Below are positions 21,383 to 33,875 of a DNA stretch of 64,000 nucleotides, piece after piece. Where the stretch lies: positions 16,410,733 to 16,474,732 of the forward strand of contig JAJKFL010000039.1 of NCBI GenBank assembly GCA_021186555.1. Direction: 5' to 3'. Position 1 is the first letter of the stretch. Each line of letters begins with the position of its first letter. The notes beneath the pieces are model-generated. The model ran no database searches. It was given only the letters and a program-made list of their open reading frames with translations, and had not been told where the DNA came from. The DNA is from Reticulitermes speratus. Taxonomy: Eukaryota; Arthropoda; Insecta; Blattodea; Rhinotermitidae. The translations under genes and the position numbers were made by a program.

Positions 21383-21451
21383 GCTTGACTTCTTCGAAGG
21401 CTTACCACTCCACCACCATCACGGAATCTTTGCGTGTCACCAGCAAATCAG
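21383..21451 (+). CDS. Candidate internal exon 2 of an unidentified gene
   Basis: A 69-nt segment between a strong acceptor ('ctgcttttgtgtttcag') and a strong donor (cag then gtaagc). Divisible by three. In the phase that continues candidate exon 1 it reads LTSSKAYHSTTITESLRVTS..., Ser/Thr-rich and stop-free, and again leaves one base (G). A second phase is also open; the third stops at once. The two candidate exons are about 5.5 kb apart, normal for a large insect genome. The protein is not recognised. A Ser/Thr-rich short exon of symmetric phase could be a cassette exon, which is inference. Confidence 0.42.
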
Positions 21452-21648
21452 GTAAGCCTCTGTTCTCCATAAATTGGTCTCCTTTTGCCAGCCATAAAAC
21501 TTCTCGAAAATTGTGCAATAACGCTTTTACAGCACAGTGCTAAATATATGTACCGCCTGTTTTAACGCTTAATAAAATTTTCGTATTACATGTTACGTAG
21601 TTTTGTTGCGGGCAATATCCGGAATCCAAGAGAAAAATTTGTGGAGGC

Positions 21649-21677
<29 letters not shown>
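21649..21677 (+). repeat. (GA)n microsatellite
   Basis: Uninterrupted ga dinucleotides followed by 'ttgagagatt'. Confidence 0.95.
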
Positions 21678-21679
<2 letters not shown>

Positions 21680-23440
21680 AGAGATTAAAGTTTGTCACAG
21701 CAGGGACTACGAAAAATACTGGCTTCTGGGATATGGAAAACCATAATCTTCATAGCCACTGCTATATCAGTTTCACCTAAGTGTGGATACACCTCTGATG
21801 AAAGTTGTCACATATTATGCAAATCGTATTGACGTTGAAGCAGCCGTTACGTATCTTATCATGTAGTAAAAAACATTTCTTTAAGGCTGAAGCAGCCAGT
21901 ACTTATATATTGTACGTAAAAGTACATAGTCTTAAAGCTGCTAAATGTTTTGCAGCCTTTACTGAAAACAAAAATATTTTCCTTCAGGAAACAAGGCTTT
22001 ATATTGAGTTAGTACCTAACTCATTTTATACAGGGAAGTCCTGGAAGTGGATTGTTGTGCAGAGTGCACGTGACTTTAAGCACACTCGGCACTCACCACT
22101 GGACCTCCCCCTTGTTTAAGGACGTTTTGTTCTGTTTCTCTATGCAAGTATTGTTGCCATTAGTTGAATGGTAACAAGGCGAGCGTAACCCTTATCAGGC
22201 AAAAATACAATAACCCGAACACGTGGATTCTTTGACACGTTGCAACTTGAATCCTCAGTTGTTATTTTGTATAATAGAAAAGTATTGAGAGGGTTGTAAG
22301 TTTAAAAAACATGCCGTGTTAAAACAAAAGCTTTCTAATTACGCAAACTGACAGAAGTTTGAATACACCATAACTGTAATCGAGTTAGGGAGCGGTGGAA
22401 GGTTCGAACACATGAACAGCATAGCAAAACGCAAGCTCGTGCTCCAAGTTCGGTACTCAAAAGGCTCTGAAAAGAGTACTCACGTTTTCGGCACTTATAC
22501 TGTTCATACACTTACATTAATCCAAGAAAATATGTTTAAAATGAATGAATGCCAGTTAAAAACGGTTAGTCTTTTGAGATTTAAGCGAAGGTGCGATATG
22601 TATAATATGCATATGTGTATGTGAATGTTGTTTGAATAGAACACAGTGATACACACTTCCAACTTGCTGGACTGCCTCTGGTCCGCGGCCTCGGCAGGGA
22701 CTATTTATCTTCGCCATCGCATGCAGACCGGCTTTTGCTTCGAGCCAGAGTTTTCGCCAGTGGTTACTGGTGACTTTTTCCCGAAGGTAAAGTTACCGGA
22801 GCGTAAAACTGCATGGAGCTATAAGGTCACTGTCCCATACTTCTTCACGGCGTTGATTAAATTAGCAAAATTTTGGTCACAGTGGCTGCGTTGACGCCAT
22901 ACTCGTGTTTCGTGCTTCCAAGGCCTGCTATCAAATGTCTTACTTTCAGTCTAAACCATTTGACATCGAAACTCATATCTTGGATTGAATGGAAATAAGG
23001 CACAACGCGTTAATCTTTATGAAAATCACTTTAGATCTTCTGAAACAATCGTTAAAACTCAATGCATTCAGCTAGATAGTGGCATCTGGTGGAGAAATCG
23101 CCAAATAAATACACAATATCATTACTAAGTCTGGTTTTTGTTCCTTTTCAAAATGCTTATACCATTGTGTGTCGGTACATCCAAGGAATTGTGCGATGGA
23201 AATTGAGAGAGACAATTGGAGAGCAGTGTTACATAATGGAGCGACCGGGACAGGTGGCGTTCACAGTGCGGCCCACCCAATGAATATTGATTTGTTATGG
23301 GCGATGAAATGTTACCACCTACAGAGAACAAGCGTCGTATTTCAGTCAGATGTGTTCGAGCAATTCTGGCTGGCATTAAAATATATTTGGTGTGATTGTC
23401 AATGAATGAATACTGCAGTAAGGATTTTCAACTTATAATG
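21680..23440. other. Unassigned stretch
   Basis: No confident feature. The 82-codon frame at 22646-22894 has no recognised motif. A possible acceptor/donor pair bounds 22698-22786, but its phase does not follow the upstream candidate exons. Confidence 0.35.
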
Positions 23441-23450
23441 AATTAGTACT

Positions 23451-23719
23451 GCCGATCCCAGTGGCCGTGCGGTCTAAGGCGTGGGTCTTCGGCCGCTCGC
23501 TTACTAGGACCGTGGGTTCGAATCCCGCCTAGGGCATGGATGTCTGTCTCTTGTGAGTGTTGTGTGTTGTCAGGTAGAGGTCTCTGCGACGAGCTGGTCC
23601 CTCGTCCAGAGGAGTCCTACCGACTGTGGTGTGTCTCAAATGTGTGTGACCATGAAACCTCGACGAAACGAGGAGGCCCAGGCCCATATCAGGCTGTCGA
23701 GCCATACAAAAAAAAAATT
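23451..23719 (+). mobile_element. SINE-B, full-length tRNA-derived copy
   Basis: Head 'gccgatcccagtggccgtgc' with an A-box-like TGGCCGTGCGG and B box 'gggttcgaatcc'. The body carries 'tcttgtgagtgttgtgtgtt' and 'caggtagaggtctctgcgac', and it ends in a pure A tail. Exact 10-bp duplication aattagtact (23441-23450 and 23720-23729). It is the cleanest SINE-B in the window and suits use as the family reference. Frames across it are by-products. Confidence 0.95.
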
Positions 23720-24057
23720 AATTAGTACTAATATTGCGAAAATAGGAGTCATTTTTGTATTTGCTGTAATGATCTATGTATGATGGACTGGGATGCTGTG
23801 GCTGGCTTCAGGAGACAGTAGATCATGTATTCATCAGAATCCAATGTAAAACAGTAATTGAAAATAAAATCACATTTAAAATAAACGCGTGTGCATGTGG
23901 TACTGGCAACACGTTCATATCAGTATTACGGTTAGATTGCCTGTGAGTCGCTCACCGGAGGCTAGGGTGCGGGTGTGTGAATATGCAGTTCGGTTTAGAG
24001 TAGGAGGGGATATAAGAAGGCGCATCCTACTGTTTACACTCGGCATACAGGACCTTC

Positions 24058-24352
24058 GCCGATCCCAGTGGCCGTGCGGTCTAAGGCGTGGGTCTGCGGC
24101 CGCTCGCTTACTAGGATTGTGGGTTCGAATCCCACCGGGGGCATGGATGTTTGTTGTAAGGACGGTAGCATGGAACGTAAAGTGACATTAAGGACGAAAA
24201 GGATTTAAACAGTATAAAAAAATGGATCAAAGGGGAAAAACCCCAGACAGACAAAAAAACAAATCCCACCGGGGGCATGAATGTCTGTCTCTTGTGAGTG
24301 TTGTGTGATGTGAGGTAGAGGTCTCTGCGACGAGCTGGTCACTCGTCTAGAG
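24058..24352 (+). mobile_element. Composite SINE: SINE-B interrupted by a 111-bp insert
   Basis: Has the SINE-B head through 'catggatgt', then a foreign segment (24151-24261) with an A-rich end, then a second copy of the head's end (24128-24150 repeated at 24262-24284, one difference), then the ordinary SINE-B body. The duplicated block looks like a target-site duplication made when a small A-tailed retroelement jumped into SINE-B. The same junction occurs at 43.5-44.0 kb, so the composite itself amplified. The 3' end is cut at 24352. Confidence 0.85.
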
Positions 24353-24500
24353 CAGTGGTATTCAACCTTTTTTGTTCGCGTACCCCCAGATATAATTTAT
24401 CTTCAACTTTGTACCTCCAAAGTTGTTGGTGCATAATTCAAGTTATACATAGTCTATAATCTACATCTAAAATAAGTTAAATAGCGTACAACAGCGTAGA
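24353..24500 (+). mobile_element. hAT-like element end
   Basis: 'cagtggtattcaacc' followed by a T run and 'gcgtaccccc' is a typical hAT terminal sequence. The opposite terminus was not found, so extent and class are uncertain. It truncates the composite SINE. Confidence 0.45.
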
Positions 24501-24509
24501 ACTTCATCC

Positions 24510-26780
24510 TCACTGCCTTGTAGGTCTCGATATCGCGATGTAGAAACATTTTTATCTTTTACCCAACTTGTTAAACAGCGAGCATGTCAGCTTCATATAA
24601 AACAGCAGTACATTGAAATCGCAGTGATCAAAATTAAATTCACTAGCAATTTGTAATGTAAAAACTAACGAAAAATTTGTGTAATATTTTTGGAGATGAA
24701 GGAGGCCCATGGACATAAATCACCTCCCAATTATGCCTTAATTTTATATGTTTTGTGTAAATAAGACGTGAAAGTGTTGTATGGAGAATATGGACAGAAA
24801 AGCCTTTTTTGTTGTGAACGGCGTGACCCTTGACTCACAAATCAATGTAAAAGATTGTGCATATCTCCGCCGCAATTTTAAATTAAACGAACTTTAATGG
24901 AATTTACTACGAAGAGTGGCATGTCCGTGACTCGTGACACGTTTTGTGGTTGTTAGCGTAGTTTATATGTCGTCAGTAAAGACAGCAGTGAAATATAAGA
25001 CAAACGACCGCTTGTAAACAACTGTTACGAACTTTCGACATTTCTAGTTCTGGTGTGGGCCTCAGTCATTTTCATATTTGCGACTTACAGACTGTTAGAA
25101 ATGTGGGCGTTACGGAAATGAACAATAGCTTCTTGTATATTAGAGGTAATAACATTTTATGTAACCTCTCTGATCTGACCACTTGGTCATACGGATACAG
25201 ATACTCTCTCAGAACGGAAAGAGTATCTATGTGCACGATTAGTTACAACAACGCTAAATCTTCATTTGAAACTTTGCGAATTTTCACTGGTGATGGATAT
25301 GGTAATTATGTTGATAGTTAATTTCTTCTTTGTTCTTGATGATGATGACGATGATGATGATAGTAATAAAAAATAACTAACGGTGTCAGCAACAGCAAGG
25401 AGTCAATACAAAGAAAGGTTACAAACATGGCGACGCTGCGAATCCTTGAGGTTATAGGGCCCATATGGTCATTTTAACACAACGGTAAAGTTGTCTGTAT
25501 CATTAAGCACGACGCCATGCAAACATATGATGTAATGGAGGAATAGATCCACATATTCCTAACTTGGGCACTAAAAGGAGGTAAACAGTCAGCCTCACGC
25601 CTCAACCGTTTGCTGTCGGAGAAACAGTTCCCGGTAGGAGATTGGATGTTGCCCACATCTAGTATGGACGCTGTGAAAACGAGAAAAATCTCTTACCGAT
25701 ACCTGGAACCGATCGCCATTTTCTAGGTCATGCAGATCGTGCCGTAATCATTGTACCGTCAGAGCAGTCCAGACGCCCAGTGAAAATATGTGGTAGTGTA
25801 AATTATGCACAGAAATTGATAACTAGATTTCATAATTTTCTGTTTGCTGGCCTCGTCCTGTAAGCTAAGGCATCTGAAGGAAAGCAGGCGACATTAGGTT
25901 CTTGTCAGAACTTGTTGTTAAGGGGTCTAGTAACATACAGAATGTAGGGTGCTGCTGATTACTTAGATCGACAACAGAGATCAGCTGTCGGAAATGTCGG
26001 CCGCAGGGCGAGGCGTGTCAGTACCGGCTGGAGTAAGAGAGCACGCCTCCTTGTTAGGCCTACTTTGACACAGGGATTCGAATATTGTTTGTTTTTGCCG
26101 TGTCGCTCATTAAACAAATGTTTGCTTACATTAAAGTGAACGCTTCGGTGTAGGGTTCTCCCTTTCCTACGCAAGTCCTGAACTGTCGGCCATAACATAA
26201 TGTTTCTTTTTGTTTAGGTCCATTGTTTCAAAAGTTAATTAAGAAATTATATGTGTTAAAATGCCAGTCGACGTTATGACCTAGGGTTATATCTGTAAAG
26301 TTTAGGTTACTTAATATCTGTACTATTTATCAGATATTTTAAGGAGATTAAAACAAGATGGATGAGGTGGACGATACGTGTAGCACGCATGATGAAACTA
26401 GGTATTCTATAAAAAAAACTTTGTAGAAAACCTCAAGTGAAGGGATCGCTTTAAACATCTAGGCGCAGGCGAGATAAAATGTATCGTAGAGGAAAAGAAT
26501 GTGGATATATATTTATAACGTATTATTATTATAATTATTATTATTCAGTAATTATCCCATGGATTTTCCAAAACACTAAGGTAAAGTGATTTTTCAGATT
26601 TTGTTTATTTATGTGGTGGCAGTCTTTTACTTCGAGAGAATAACATGATTTAAAAGTCTTGAAAAAAAACAGGACACACCTCTTGAGTGTTTTGTTAAAG
26701 AAGATATTTGTACCCAGGTCAGCAGTTGAGGATTTTTATACACTTTAGTATCTTCAGGATACTGAAATCTAGGTTGTTAA
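24510..26780. other. Unassigned stretch
   Basis: Holds a gat-rich simple repeat at 25338-25365 and a taa-type run near 26521-26546. No gene recognised. Confidence 0.4.
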
Positions 26781-26789
26781 ATTGTGCTG

Positions 26790-26978
26790 CTTATGTATTC
26801 AAGACACGAGAGTATAGACTACAGAATTTAGGTGGGGAAACATCTTGCAAACGGCTCCTTGGAAGATTGAAAAAATGGAAGGATATTACAAAGATTGATT
26901 TCAGAGAAATAGGTTTTGAGGTATGAGATGGATGGAACTGGTTTAGGGGGCGGTGAGATGGAGGGTTTTTATTAGTCA
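26790..26978 (+). pseudogene. LINE family beta, extreme C-terminal remnant
   Basis: The reading 'KRLLGRLKKWKDITKIDFRE' followed by IGFEV and, after a stop, DGWNWFRGR matches the layout of the family's terminal domain (a KRPLGRPRRRW-like block, a DLRE-like block, then a DW...DRDRW-like block). One stop and several substitutions mark it as dead. Confidence 0.62.
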
Positions 26979-26984
26979 TTTTGA

Positions 26985-28970
26985 AATTTACGGTCCTTAT
27001 AATTTGTTGGTAGTGATAACGCTGCTTTATTCTAAATGAGGTGAAATAACACTTGCAAGAGATTTAGTTAAGTTGCCTTCTTACGTTCGTATAGCGTACG
27101 AAGGCTTGTCAGTGTGAAATACATTTGTGTAGACGTCAGTAAGGAAAGGCAGTTGAAATGTTCATAGGAGTGGAGTTGAAGCTGATCAGCGTGCTATCAG
27201 TCCTGCAGGTCCGATGAGTGTTGTTGGCCTATTGTAGCCCGTGTGATCCATGCACTTTGTTACAAAAACGCAGTGACGTAATCAGCTAAGTACAGGCCTG
27301 AGTATTTACCAGATACTTTCGTTACGATTTGGCATATATCATTACCCTTAATGTATATTTATTGCTTACACAAATCCGTCGCTGCGAACGTAATTCTACT
27401 ACAGATATTACAATGCACAGTGAAAATTATTTATCCATGTAAGATATTTTGTTAAATATTATTCCTGGCATCAAATGATTTTCACATAAGACTACAGTAT
27501 CTGAATTAAATGTATATTTTCTGTCACGTAACAATCTTTTAAAAGAAGATTTTTTTGGTGAAAATCGATATTTTTATTTTAGTTTTACGTGAACCAGTGA
27601 TTACAGTGGGCCGATATGAAAAGAAATGAAGTCGGATCTGACAAATTTAAAGTAAATCCCCCGGTACCGAATTTCATGGAAATTCTTTCGATATTTTGAT
27701 CGTCGTCAACTACACGATTTGATCAGTATTTTCAGAATTAAACTTGCGGTCAAACAGACGTATTAACCTCCCTTGGAGCTACACATGTTTGTATTGACGA
27801 TATAGTAAAGACTCACGACTGATAGATAGCATAAATAAATCGATATTATGAGAGGGATTTTATTGACTGCGACTTAAGAGGCTGTCACAGAGAACTCGCT
27901 GGGTCGCTGTGTCGGTCTTGTTGATACCGCTGCCAAAGTACGGTGCCTACGAGTGCAGAACAAGTTCCACTCTTAACCTCGGTTTTAGAAGCAGATGAGT
28001 GGTCGGTTACATACTCCAGTCCCTGCATCCCCTGGGCAGTAATGCCCATTTATCATTGGATAGGATTCAGGAGGATTCCAATGGTGGACAAAGGTCCATG
28101 CTCTTGCTGGGACTGGTGCATGGATTGCCCAACCCACAGCAAGCCAATTTACTGCCGATTTCTTGTAGTTGGAAGCTTCAAATCTGTGAATCTTGAGAGA
28201 TCTCACGTGGCATACTGTTCATGCCGATTCTCGCGAAGTCGATCGCTTAGTGTCCGTAGTATTGGTGTCGATTTTTGAATCAGGTGACAGACGCACAGAA
28301 ACATCATGTTTTGAAAACTAACGTCGTTCTACAAGGCCATTTTTCCTTGCGGAAACCAGTGTCAAACGTCTCTGTGGCCTAATTCTATCTGGAAGGCTTC
28401 TTGCTTTGATTAATGGCTGCGCGGTGGCAATAAATAAATATTATGTTACGGCGAGAGACCGTGCAGCGCCATCACTGTAATGACGCGCATTGATCTCCTC
28501 CAGCGCCGTGTCGATCCTCCCTGCCTTTTCATCTGCCCGGCCAAGTCCCCTGCAATCAATCACGTCGTCATAATGACATGCAGGAGGGTTGCTACAAATA
28601 TGTTGACTGCCGATAACTTTGGGGATTGGACATGGGGATAAAAACCCTTCACAAAGTCTATCACCTTGCCTCAGATTATAGGGTCAAATAATGGTCAAAT
28701 AGTAGTCTGTGCTCCTTAAAAGCAGTTTCTGTGGCCGGTTGTTATCTTTCCTAGATTCCATATTCCTTGTTTTCTTGCGGTACATCTGCTGGCCAGTCTG
28801 TTTTCATTCACTTAAATTGTTCTATGTTGATTTTATTTGGTAAAATGCTCCCTTTGGATCTTGCGCAGTGTGAAAATGTGAACTCGCCTAATCTAAGCAG
28901 TGTCAGTGTTGAGTTGACAGGTTGACAGAAATTGAAAATTCAAATCACCTGGGATGTGACGCAGTGTTTT
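26985..28970. other. Unassigned stretch
   Basis: Frames at 27943-28278 are unsupported. A GC-richer patch lies at about 28420-28570. No family recognised. Confidence 0.4.
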
Positions 28971-28976
28971 AGGAAG

Positions 28977-29110
28977 ACTGGTTGAGTCTGAATATGAAGG
29001 CACTACGGTCCCCCGAAACGTCGGGAACTGTTTACCCAACGACACAGCTTAACATCCAGAATACCTGAAGCTTCAGCAACACTGCTGTTAGAACCTCAAA
29101 TCTCGCAAGA
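28977..29110 (+). repeat. Dispersed repeat K with degenerate hammerhead-like block
   Basis: Shares 'ccgaaacgtcggg' and, about 70 nt on, 'gaacctcaaatctcgca' with the copy at 52.68-52.93 kb. The block at 28986-29030 resembles the hammerhead second half (GAAA, ACGU palindrome, GUC), but its first half reads CUGAAUA, so the core is broken. Confidence 0.55.
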
Positions 29111-29119
29111 TAGGAATTA

Positions 29120-30140
29120 CTGGCTTGCATATGAGACCCAGAATTAATTGTGTTTGTTTGTAATTTCACTGAAATGTTTAAACACGAATACAGTGTGTAG
29201 GTTGGTGGAACTGAGGAAAATTATGGAAGAACCTGAATCGAGATAACACAGCACTCAAACCGGGGATCTCCCGAGTAGGGATTATTAAGTACAGAGTGAT
29301 TGCTGAAGCGTATGGTCGTGGCCTGTTATAAGGCATAATGAAGGGTTAGAATGATGAGCCGCCGGTTTTCAGCTTTGATATAACCCCCCCTCCACGCTTT
29401 ACGACTGAGATAATTATCTCGAAGGCAGAAGCACCCTTCGAGAACACGTGTACAGTATCAATGCGCTGAAGTTAGTGGTTACCGCTCAGCCTACAAAAGG
29501 TATGACTAAGCAGCAAAGTAAAGGACTTCACGTTGACTCCTCTACACAGGTCATTGGCGGCCATATAGTGCGTAAACGTAACGCTTAAATACGTTTAAAA
29601 TTACTTTAAACGAATGCTATATTTTAAAACCGAATGCACGTACCTTCTGTTGGTATGTCACCTTCCAACTTCTGTTATCTGGTAACTATTGATAGTCCAG
29701 CGGTTCATAAGTGGTTGTCTGCCGAACCCAGCTGCTCCGAAAATTGAAATTAGTGTTAGGTGTTACATATAGGCCTATAGAGTATTGTATATTTTCACAG
29801 CTAACACTTTACTGTTTTACAACTAGCTGCTTTATTTTGTTTCTAGTTCCTTTGGTGTTCAGTGGTGTGACCGGGGAGTGGTAAGATAGAGGACACAGAA
29901 TTTTGGGGTGGGTCTCAGAAATCCTCTGAAACGGAGAGGCGGTGCCTTATTACAAACATCAAATGGATATATCTGATAAATTATTGTTACGCCGTCCTGC
30001 ATACTTTTTAAGTGTGATTTTTCAGTGTGGGATGTTTGGGTGTTTCTTCTAGTTTAATAGTACGCAAAATGTATTAATTTTCTTATTTTAATGAACAAAC
30101 ATGTTTAGACCTTTACTGTTATTTGCGCTGCATAGTGCGA
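29120..30140. other. Unassigned stretch
   Basis: A good acceptor (ending 29846) and a gtaaga donor (29881) enclose only 34 nt, so no exon is called. Nothing else recognised. Confidence 0.4.
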
Positions 30141-30153
30141 GACAGGCAGGGTA

Positions 30154-30433
30154 AAGGTAAAGCAATCCCATTACAGGCCTGGACAGGCCCTTAGGGTTGC
30201 AGGAGGTTGAGGCTCCCAGATTTCTAGACAATCGGCACATGAAGGTGGTAAGGTTGTCAACCCTACGCACCGGCCGCCTTTACCTCCAGGAAATATTCCT
30301 GGTACTCATTTCTGTTAGAGGCTGAGTCGACCCCAGGGCCATAGTACGGCCGAAAGGATTATGTCAATGAAAAATTCCAGTGAAACCATAGGGAATCGAA
30401 CCCGCGACCTTCTGGATTGTAGCGCAGTTCCCC
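30154..30433 (-). mobile_element. SINE-A, head partly truncated
   Basis: Minus-strand copy with the tail nearest 30154 and the B box ('gggttcgattccc') near 30405. The A-box part of the head is lost. Exact 13-bp duplication gacaggcagggta (30141-30153 and 30434-30446). Confidence 0.93.
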
Positions 30434-30548
30434 GACAGGCAGGGTACCTGTCCTTGGAAACACAGCATCAGTGATATTGAAGATACGTGTATTCCATTTT
30501 ATTAAATTAATTAATAATATAAAATTCTTAATATTTAGTTTACATTTG

Positions 30549-30783
30549 TTCCTTGGCGCAACAGCCTCTAGTGGGCCAGGGCCTTCATTATCGAAGCTTC
30601 ACGATCACACTCGGTATGACTCCTTTGGACGAGTGATCAGCCCGACGCAGAGACCTCTACCTGACAGCACACAACACTCAGAAGAGACAGACATCCATGC
30701 CCCCGGCGGGATTCGAACCCGCAATCCCAGCAAGCGAGTGGCCGCACACCCACACCGTAGACCGCGCGGTCACTGGGATTGGC
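30549..30783 (-). mobile_element. SINE-B copy
   Basis: Minus-strand copy running from the decayed 3' body to the full tRNA-like head ending at 30783. The B box is intact ('gggattcgaaccc' on the plus strand). No clear terminal duplication. The 114-codon frame crossing it is a by-product. Confidence 0.9.
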
Positions 30784-30789
30784 ATATAC

Positions 30790-31670
30790 ATTATATAGTA
30801 GATATTATATATTAATAAATAAACTTACAACCGTGTCGAAGATTTACGATTATTATCCAGTTTGTATATATTCATTCATTCAAAAAAGCGCAACGGGATA
30901 CGTCAATTAAAATCATTAAATTATTGCTCGAAATTACTGTTTTAATGGACATGTTAAATTATAATGCTGTTTTATTAAGCGTCTAATTTTAACATGATGC
31001 GTGAGTCATGAACTGGAAGGACGAGGAAGCGAATGGCTCTGGCCCAAATTAAAATCGGTTACTACCACAATTTGCCTGGATGAACTGATGACAACCGCAA
31101 AATATATTTCTCAGGGTAGTAAGTCTCTGGGCCCGGAAATTCCAAAATGAAAATTAGGAATGCCAAATTGTTAGCGGAATATCTAATAAAGCGTACTACC
31201 GTGATCCTGTGCAGGGGACGTGGTGGGTGTTTACTGCAGAGTGAAGTCCATTAGCTCATTATCCCTTTCCCCCCTCCTTCTACACACCTAGCTCATCTTC
31301 ACAGTTATTCACCAAGGAGAGGGGTTGGTGTGGCGGCCATGATCGATGTCTTTCTTCTCCCTGCTCTTCACTCGTGGCGTGTACTTTATCACAGTCTTTT
31401 TTTAGTTCAGGAAATTTTTTGAAAACTTTTTTCCACGACGTAATATGAATGGCTCAGTTCTCTAGCAGCGTCAGAATTTCTTTCTTTGTGAGAGCGGTCC
31501 CTTCTCTCGTCCTTTACAACGGTTTTATAGAACCAAGCCTTTTCTTATCCTCCTCTTCCATTTTTTAAAAAGTATTTACCTTCCTTGAATGGGGCTGGGT
31601 CTCACAATCATCGCCTACTTCGTGACTGCTGACTGACTCAATCACTCACTCACTCACTCACTCATTTGTT
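30790..31670. other. Unassigned stretch
   Basis: Includes a (CACT)n run at 31645-31664. No gene recognised. Confidence 0.4.
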
Positions 31671-31677
31671 CCAAACA

Positions 31678-31888
31678 TTTTGGAAAGATATAAGTGCCTT
31701 CTAAGACACGTTAATGAAGTAAAGATAGAAGGAAGGAGAAGACGAGGAAGAAGACGTAAGCAGCTACTGGATGATGATATGGAAACGATAGGATACGGGA
31801 AATTGAAAGAGGAAGTGCTAGGTCGCATGTTCTGGGGGAACTCGCCTTGGAAACGTCGATGGGCCTGTCGTAAGACAGACTGTGTGAC
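31678..31888 (+). pseudogene. LINE family alpha, C-terminal remnant with frameshift
   Basis: Reads 'CLLRHVNEVKIEGRRRRG' then RRKQLLDD and a KLKEEVLGRMFWG block, parallel to the 54.8 kb copy. After FWG the family's continuation (RLGN then GPVVRQT) appears in another frame, showing a frameshift. It is the plus-strand equivalent of the tails at 1.3 and 54.8 kb. Confidence 0.75.
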
Positions 31889-31904
31889 GGTGAGCATTTA
31901 GTCT

Positions 31905-33100
31905 CTTAGCTATTGTCGTATATGTCGCAGCATTTGGTCCACATGTTCTTATGTCGCTCCATATTATGTTAGATGCTAGTTTCTTACCCTATTTGGCTTG
32001 TAAATAAATGTGAACATATTTGATTCCCTGCATGCCGTGCGGCTCTCACTATGTACAGTATTAACATAATGTGTCCACACACTCTTGTATTTAGAAGGCT
32101 GTTAACATGCACGTTTAAAATACGAATTATTTAATTTTATGGCAATTTTTACGATAAGTTTTCTTCTTTTACATGTTCTTATGATCTCTTAATCCTTTTA
32201 CCGGTCTCATGTTCTGTTCCTACATCTTATTTTTCCTCTTACTTTCGTCCTGTAGTTTTACAATTCCATTTTATCTTCGGCGACGTCTCTTCAGTCCTTA
32301 CGTATACAGGGTCCTTTCCTTTCCTTTCTTTCCATATTCAGCAGCCCGTATCCCTTTAATTTATATCATCGACCTTATTCTTGTTATGCCTCAGTGTTTA
32401 TATTTTGTCTAGCCATGTAGGCCTATATCCAACTGAGGGTCTTAAAGTTTCAGTGTCTGCCGCTCGTGCTCTTCTTTTGTTTCTGTCGCCCCATGTCCAT
32501 GTCTCACCAGGGCTACCATATTTTGCCACTGGTTTCGTTGCTCACGATGGAGTACAAACAAAAAGAGCAGCTCGGTCTACGTACCACGGATTGCATTCAG
32601 CAACTTCACTTCTCCTAACTAGTAATTCTCTCCGAGTTTCTATGACTAATCTAGAAATTTCCGTTCTGGAATGAGAGATCCACACGTCAGCCATTTCCTG
32701 CGCCCGATGCCGGGGGGGTGGCAACCCTCTCCGAACAACAATACAGCACCGCGTGTCGGCCCGATCACCGCCTTCCAGATAATTCACTGTATCGGAGGCT
32801 TTTTAATTGCATGGGAGTAGTGGAGATGCGCGTGGCGCTTTGACTTGTGGTACAGTCACGCCGATCAACTGATCGGTTCTTCAAAAAATATCACGTCATC
32901 GTTCCTGAGTTCATTCTTACTTTGTTTTCTTTATTTCGATCATTCTTTGCGTTTTCTTTTCTACTCTCCTTTCTTAATTTTTCTTTGTTTCTACAAAATT
33001 TTCTTCCACGTGTATTTCTTATTTATTTTCTTCCTTCCTATCTTCTTACTTTGTATTTTTTTTCTTTTCAGGCGCGTTCCCATAGAAGCAAAAAGCGCCT
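31905..33100. other. Unassigned stretch
   Basis: Pyrimidine-rich plus strand (32209-33070) ending in a strong acceptor-like 'tttttttcttttcag' at 33070. No donor or supported reading follows, and repeat G begins shortly after. Confidence 0.4.
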
Positions 33101-33107
33101 ATTGACT

Positions 33108-33295
33108 TCGCCCTGTCCGTTTTCCTGTCTGTCTGTCCGTCCATCTGTGGGCATATATCAGCTCCACTGCCACTAGATGGATTTCCGTGACGTTGATAAT
33201 GGGGACTTTTACGAAATTCTATTCAGAAGATCCAAATTTGTTTAAAATCCGGCAAAAATATCGTGCACTTTGCACGAAGACCTAAGTAAGTTTTG
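33108..33295 (+). repeat. Dispersed repeat G, copy 1
   Basis: Begins with tgtctgtctgtccgtcc, followed by a block around 'agctccactgccactagatg' and 'gatttcc', an aaaatc-type block and 'gaagacctaagta'. The same order of blocks occurs at 37.49 and 39.29 kb. Class unknown. Confidence 0.55.
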
Positions 33296-33598
33296 TTGTT
33301 GACGGGGATTTAAATCGCCATTAAAATGCTGTGTCATAATGAAACGATGTCAGGCTGTTGTGGTGGCCGAGGAGGTATAACCATTAAGTAAACGCTGCAC
33401 AGTAATTGCTTTATACGTACGTGGCCTATCTTCTTTTCTTTCTGCACTCTTTCCTGTCGTATCTACGTTTTCTTCTTTGTTTATATTGTCATTGTTTCTT
33501 CTTCCTTGTTTCTTTTCTGTCAATTGATGGTTGCTTTTAATTTAGCCAAAGACAGCTATTTGACGCATGACGTTTATATAAATAATGTATATATATAT

Positions 33599-33862
33599 GC
33601 GACTCGCTACGAGCTGGACGGTCCGGGGATCGAATCCCGGTGGGGCGAGATTTTCGGCACTGGTCCAGACCGGCCCTGAGGCCTACCCAGCCTCCTGTAC
33701 AGTAGGTACCGGGTCATTCCCGGGGGGTAAAGCGGCCGGGGCGTGGCGTTGACCACCCTCCCTCACCTAGCGCCGAGGTTAAGGAAAGAGTAGAGCTATA
33801 CCTCTGCTCCCCCTCTGGGCCTTCATGGCCTGTTCTAGGGTGAACTTTACCTTTACCCTTTA
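33599..33862 (+). mobile_element. SINE-C, nearly full copy
   Basis: Starts inside the tRNA-like head ('gcgactcgctacgagctgg') with B-box-like 'ggggatcgaatcccgg'. The body has 'cctagcgccgaggttaagga' and 'gggccttcatggcctgttct', and the tail is ctttaccttta-type. (TA)n runs lie on both sides, so the duplication is TA-rich and hard to measure. The A-box part of the head, seen at 57.2 kb, is missing. Confidence 0.9.
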
Positions 33863-33875
33863 TATATATATATAT

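Noticed and set aside
22646-22894. 82-codon frame with a possible exon at 22698-22786
   Set aside because: No recognised motif, length not a multiple of three, and a phase that does not connect to the upstream candidates.
24071-24150. Possible true tRNA gene
   Set aside because: A and B boxes are present, but the acceptor stem does not close and the sequence continues into a SINE body. The same applies to the heads near 6.1, 23.5, 53.9, 57.2 and 59.1 kb.
29847-29880. 34-nt segment with good acceptor and gtaaga donor
   Set aside because: Not a multiple of three, very short, and no phase agreement with the other candidate exons.
33071-33180. Strong acceptor at 33070 suggesting an exon
   Set aside because: Two phases stop at once, no donor was found, and the following sequence belongs to dispersed repeat G.
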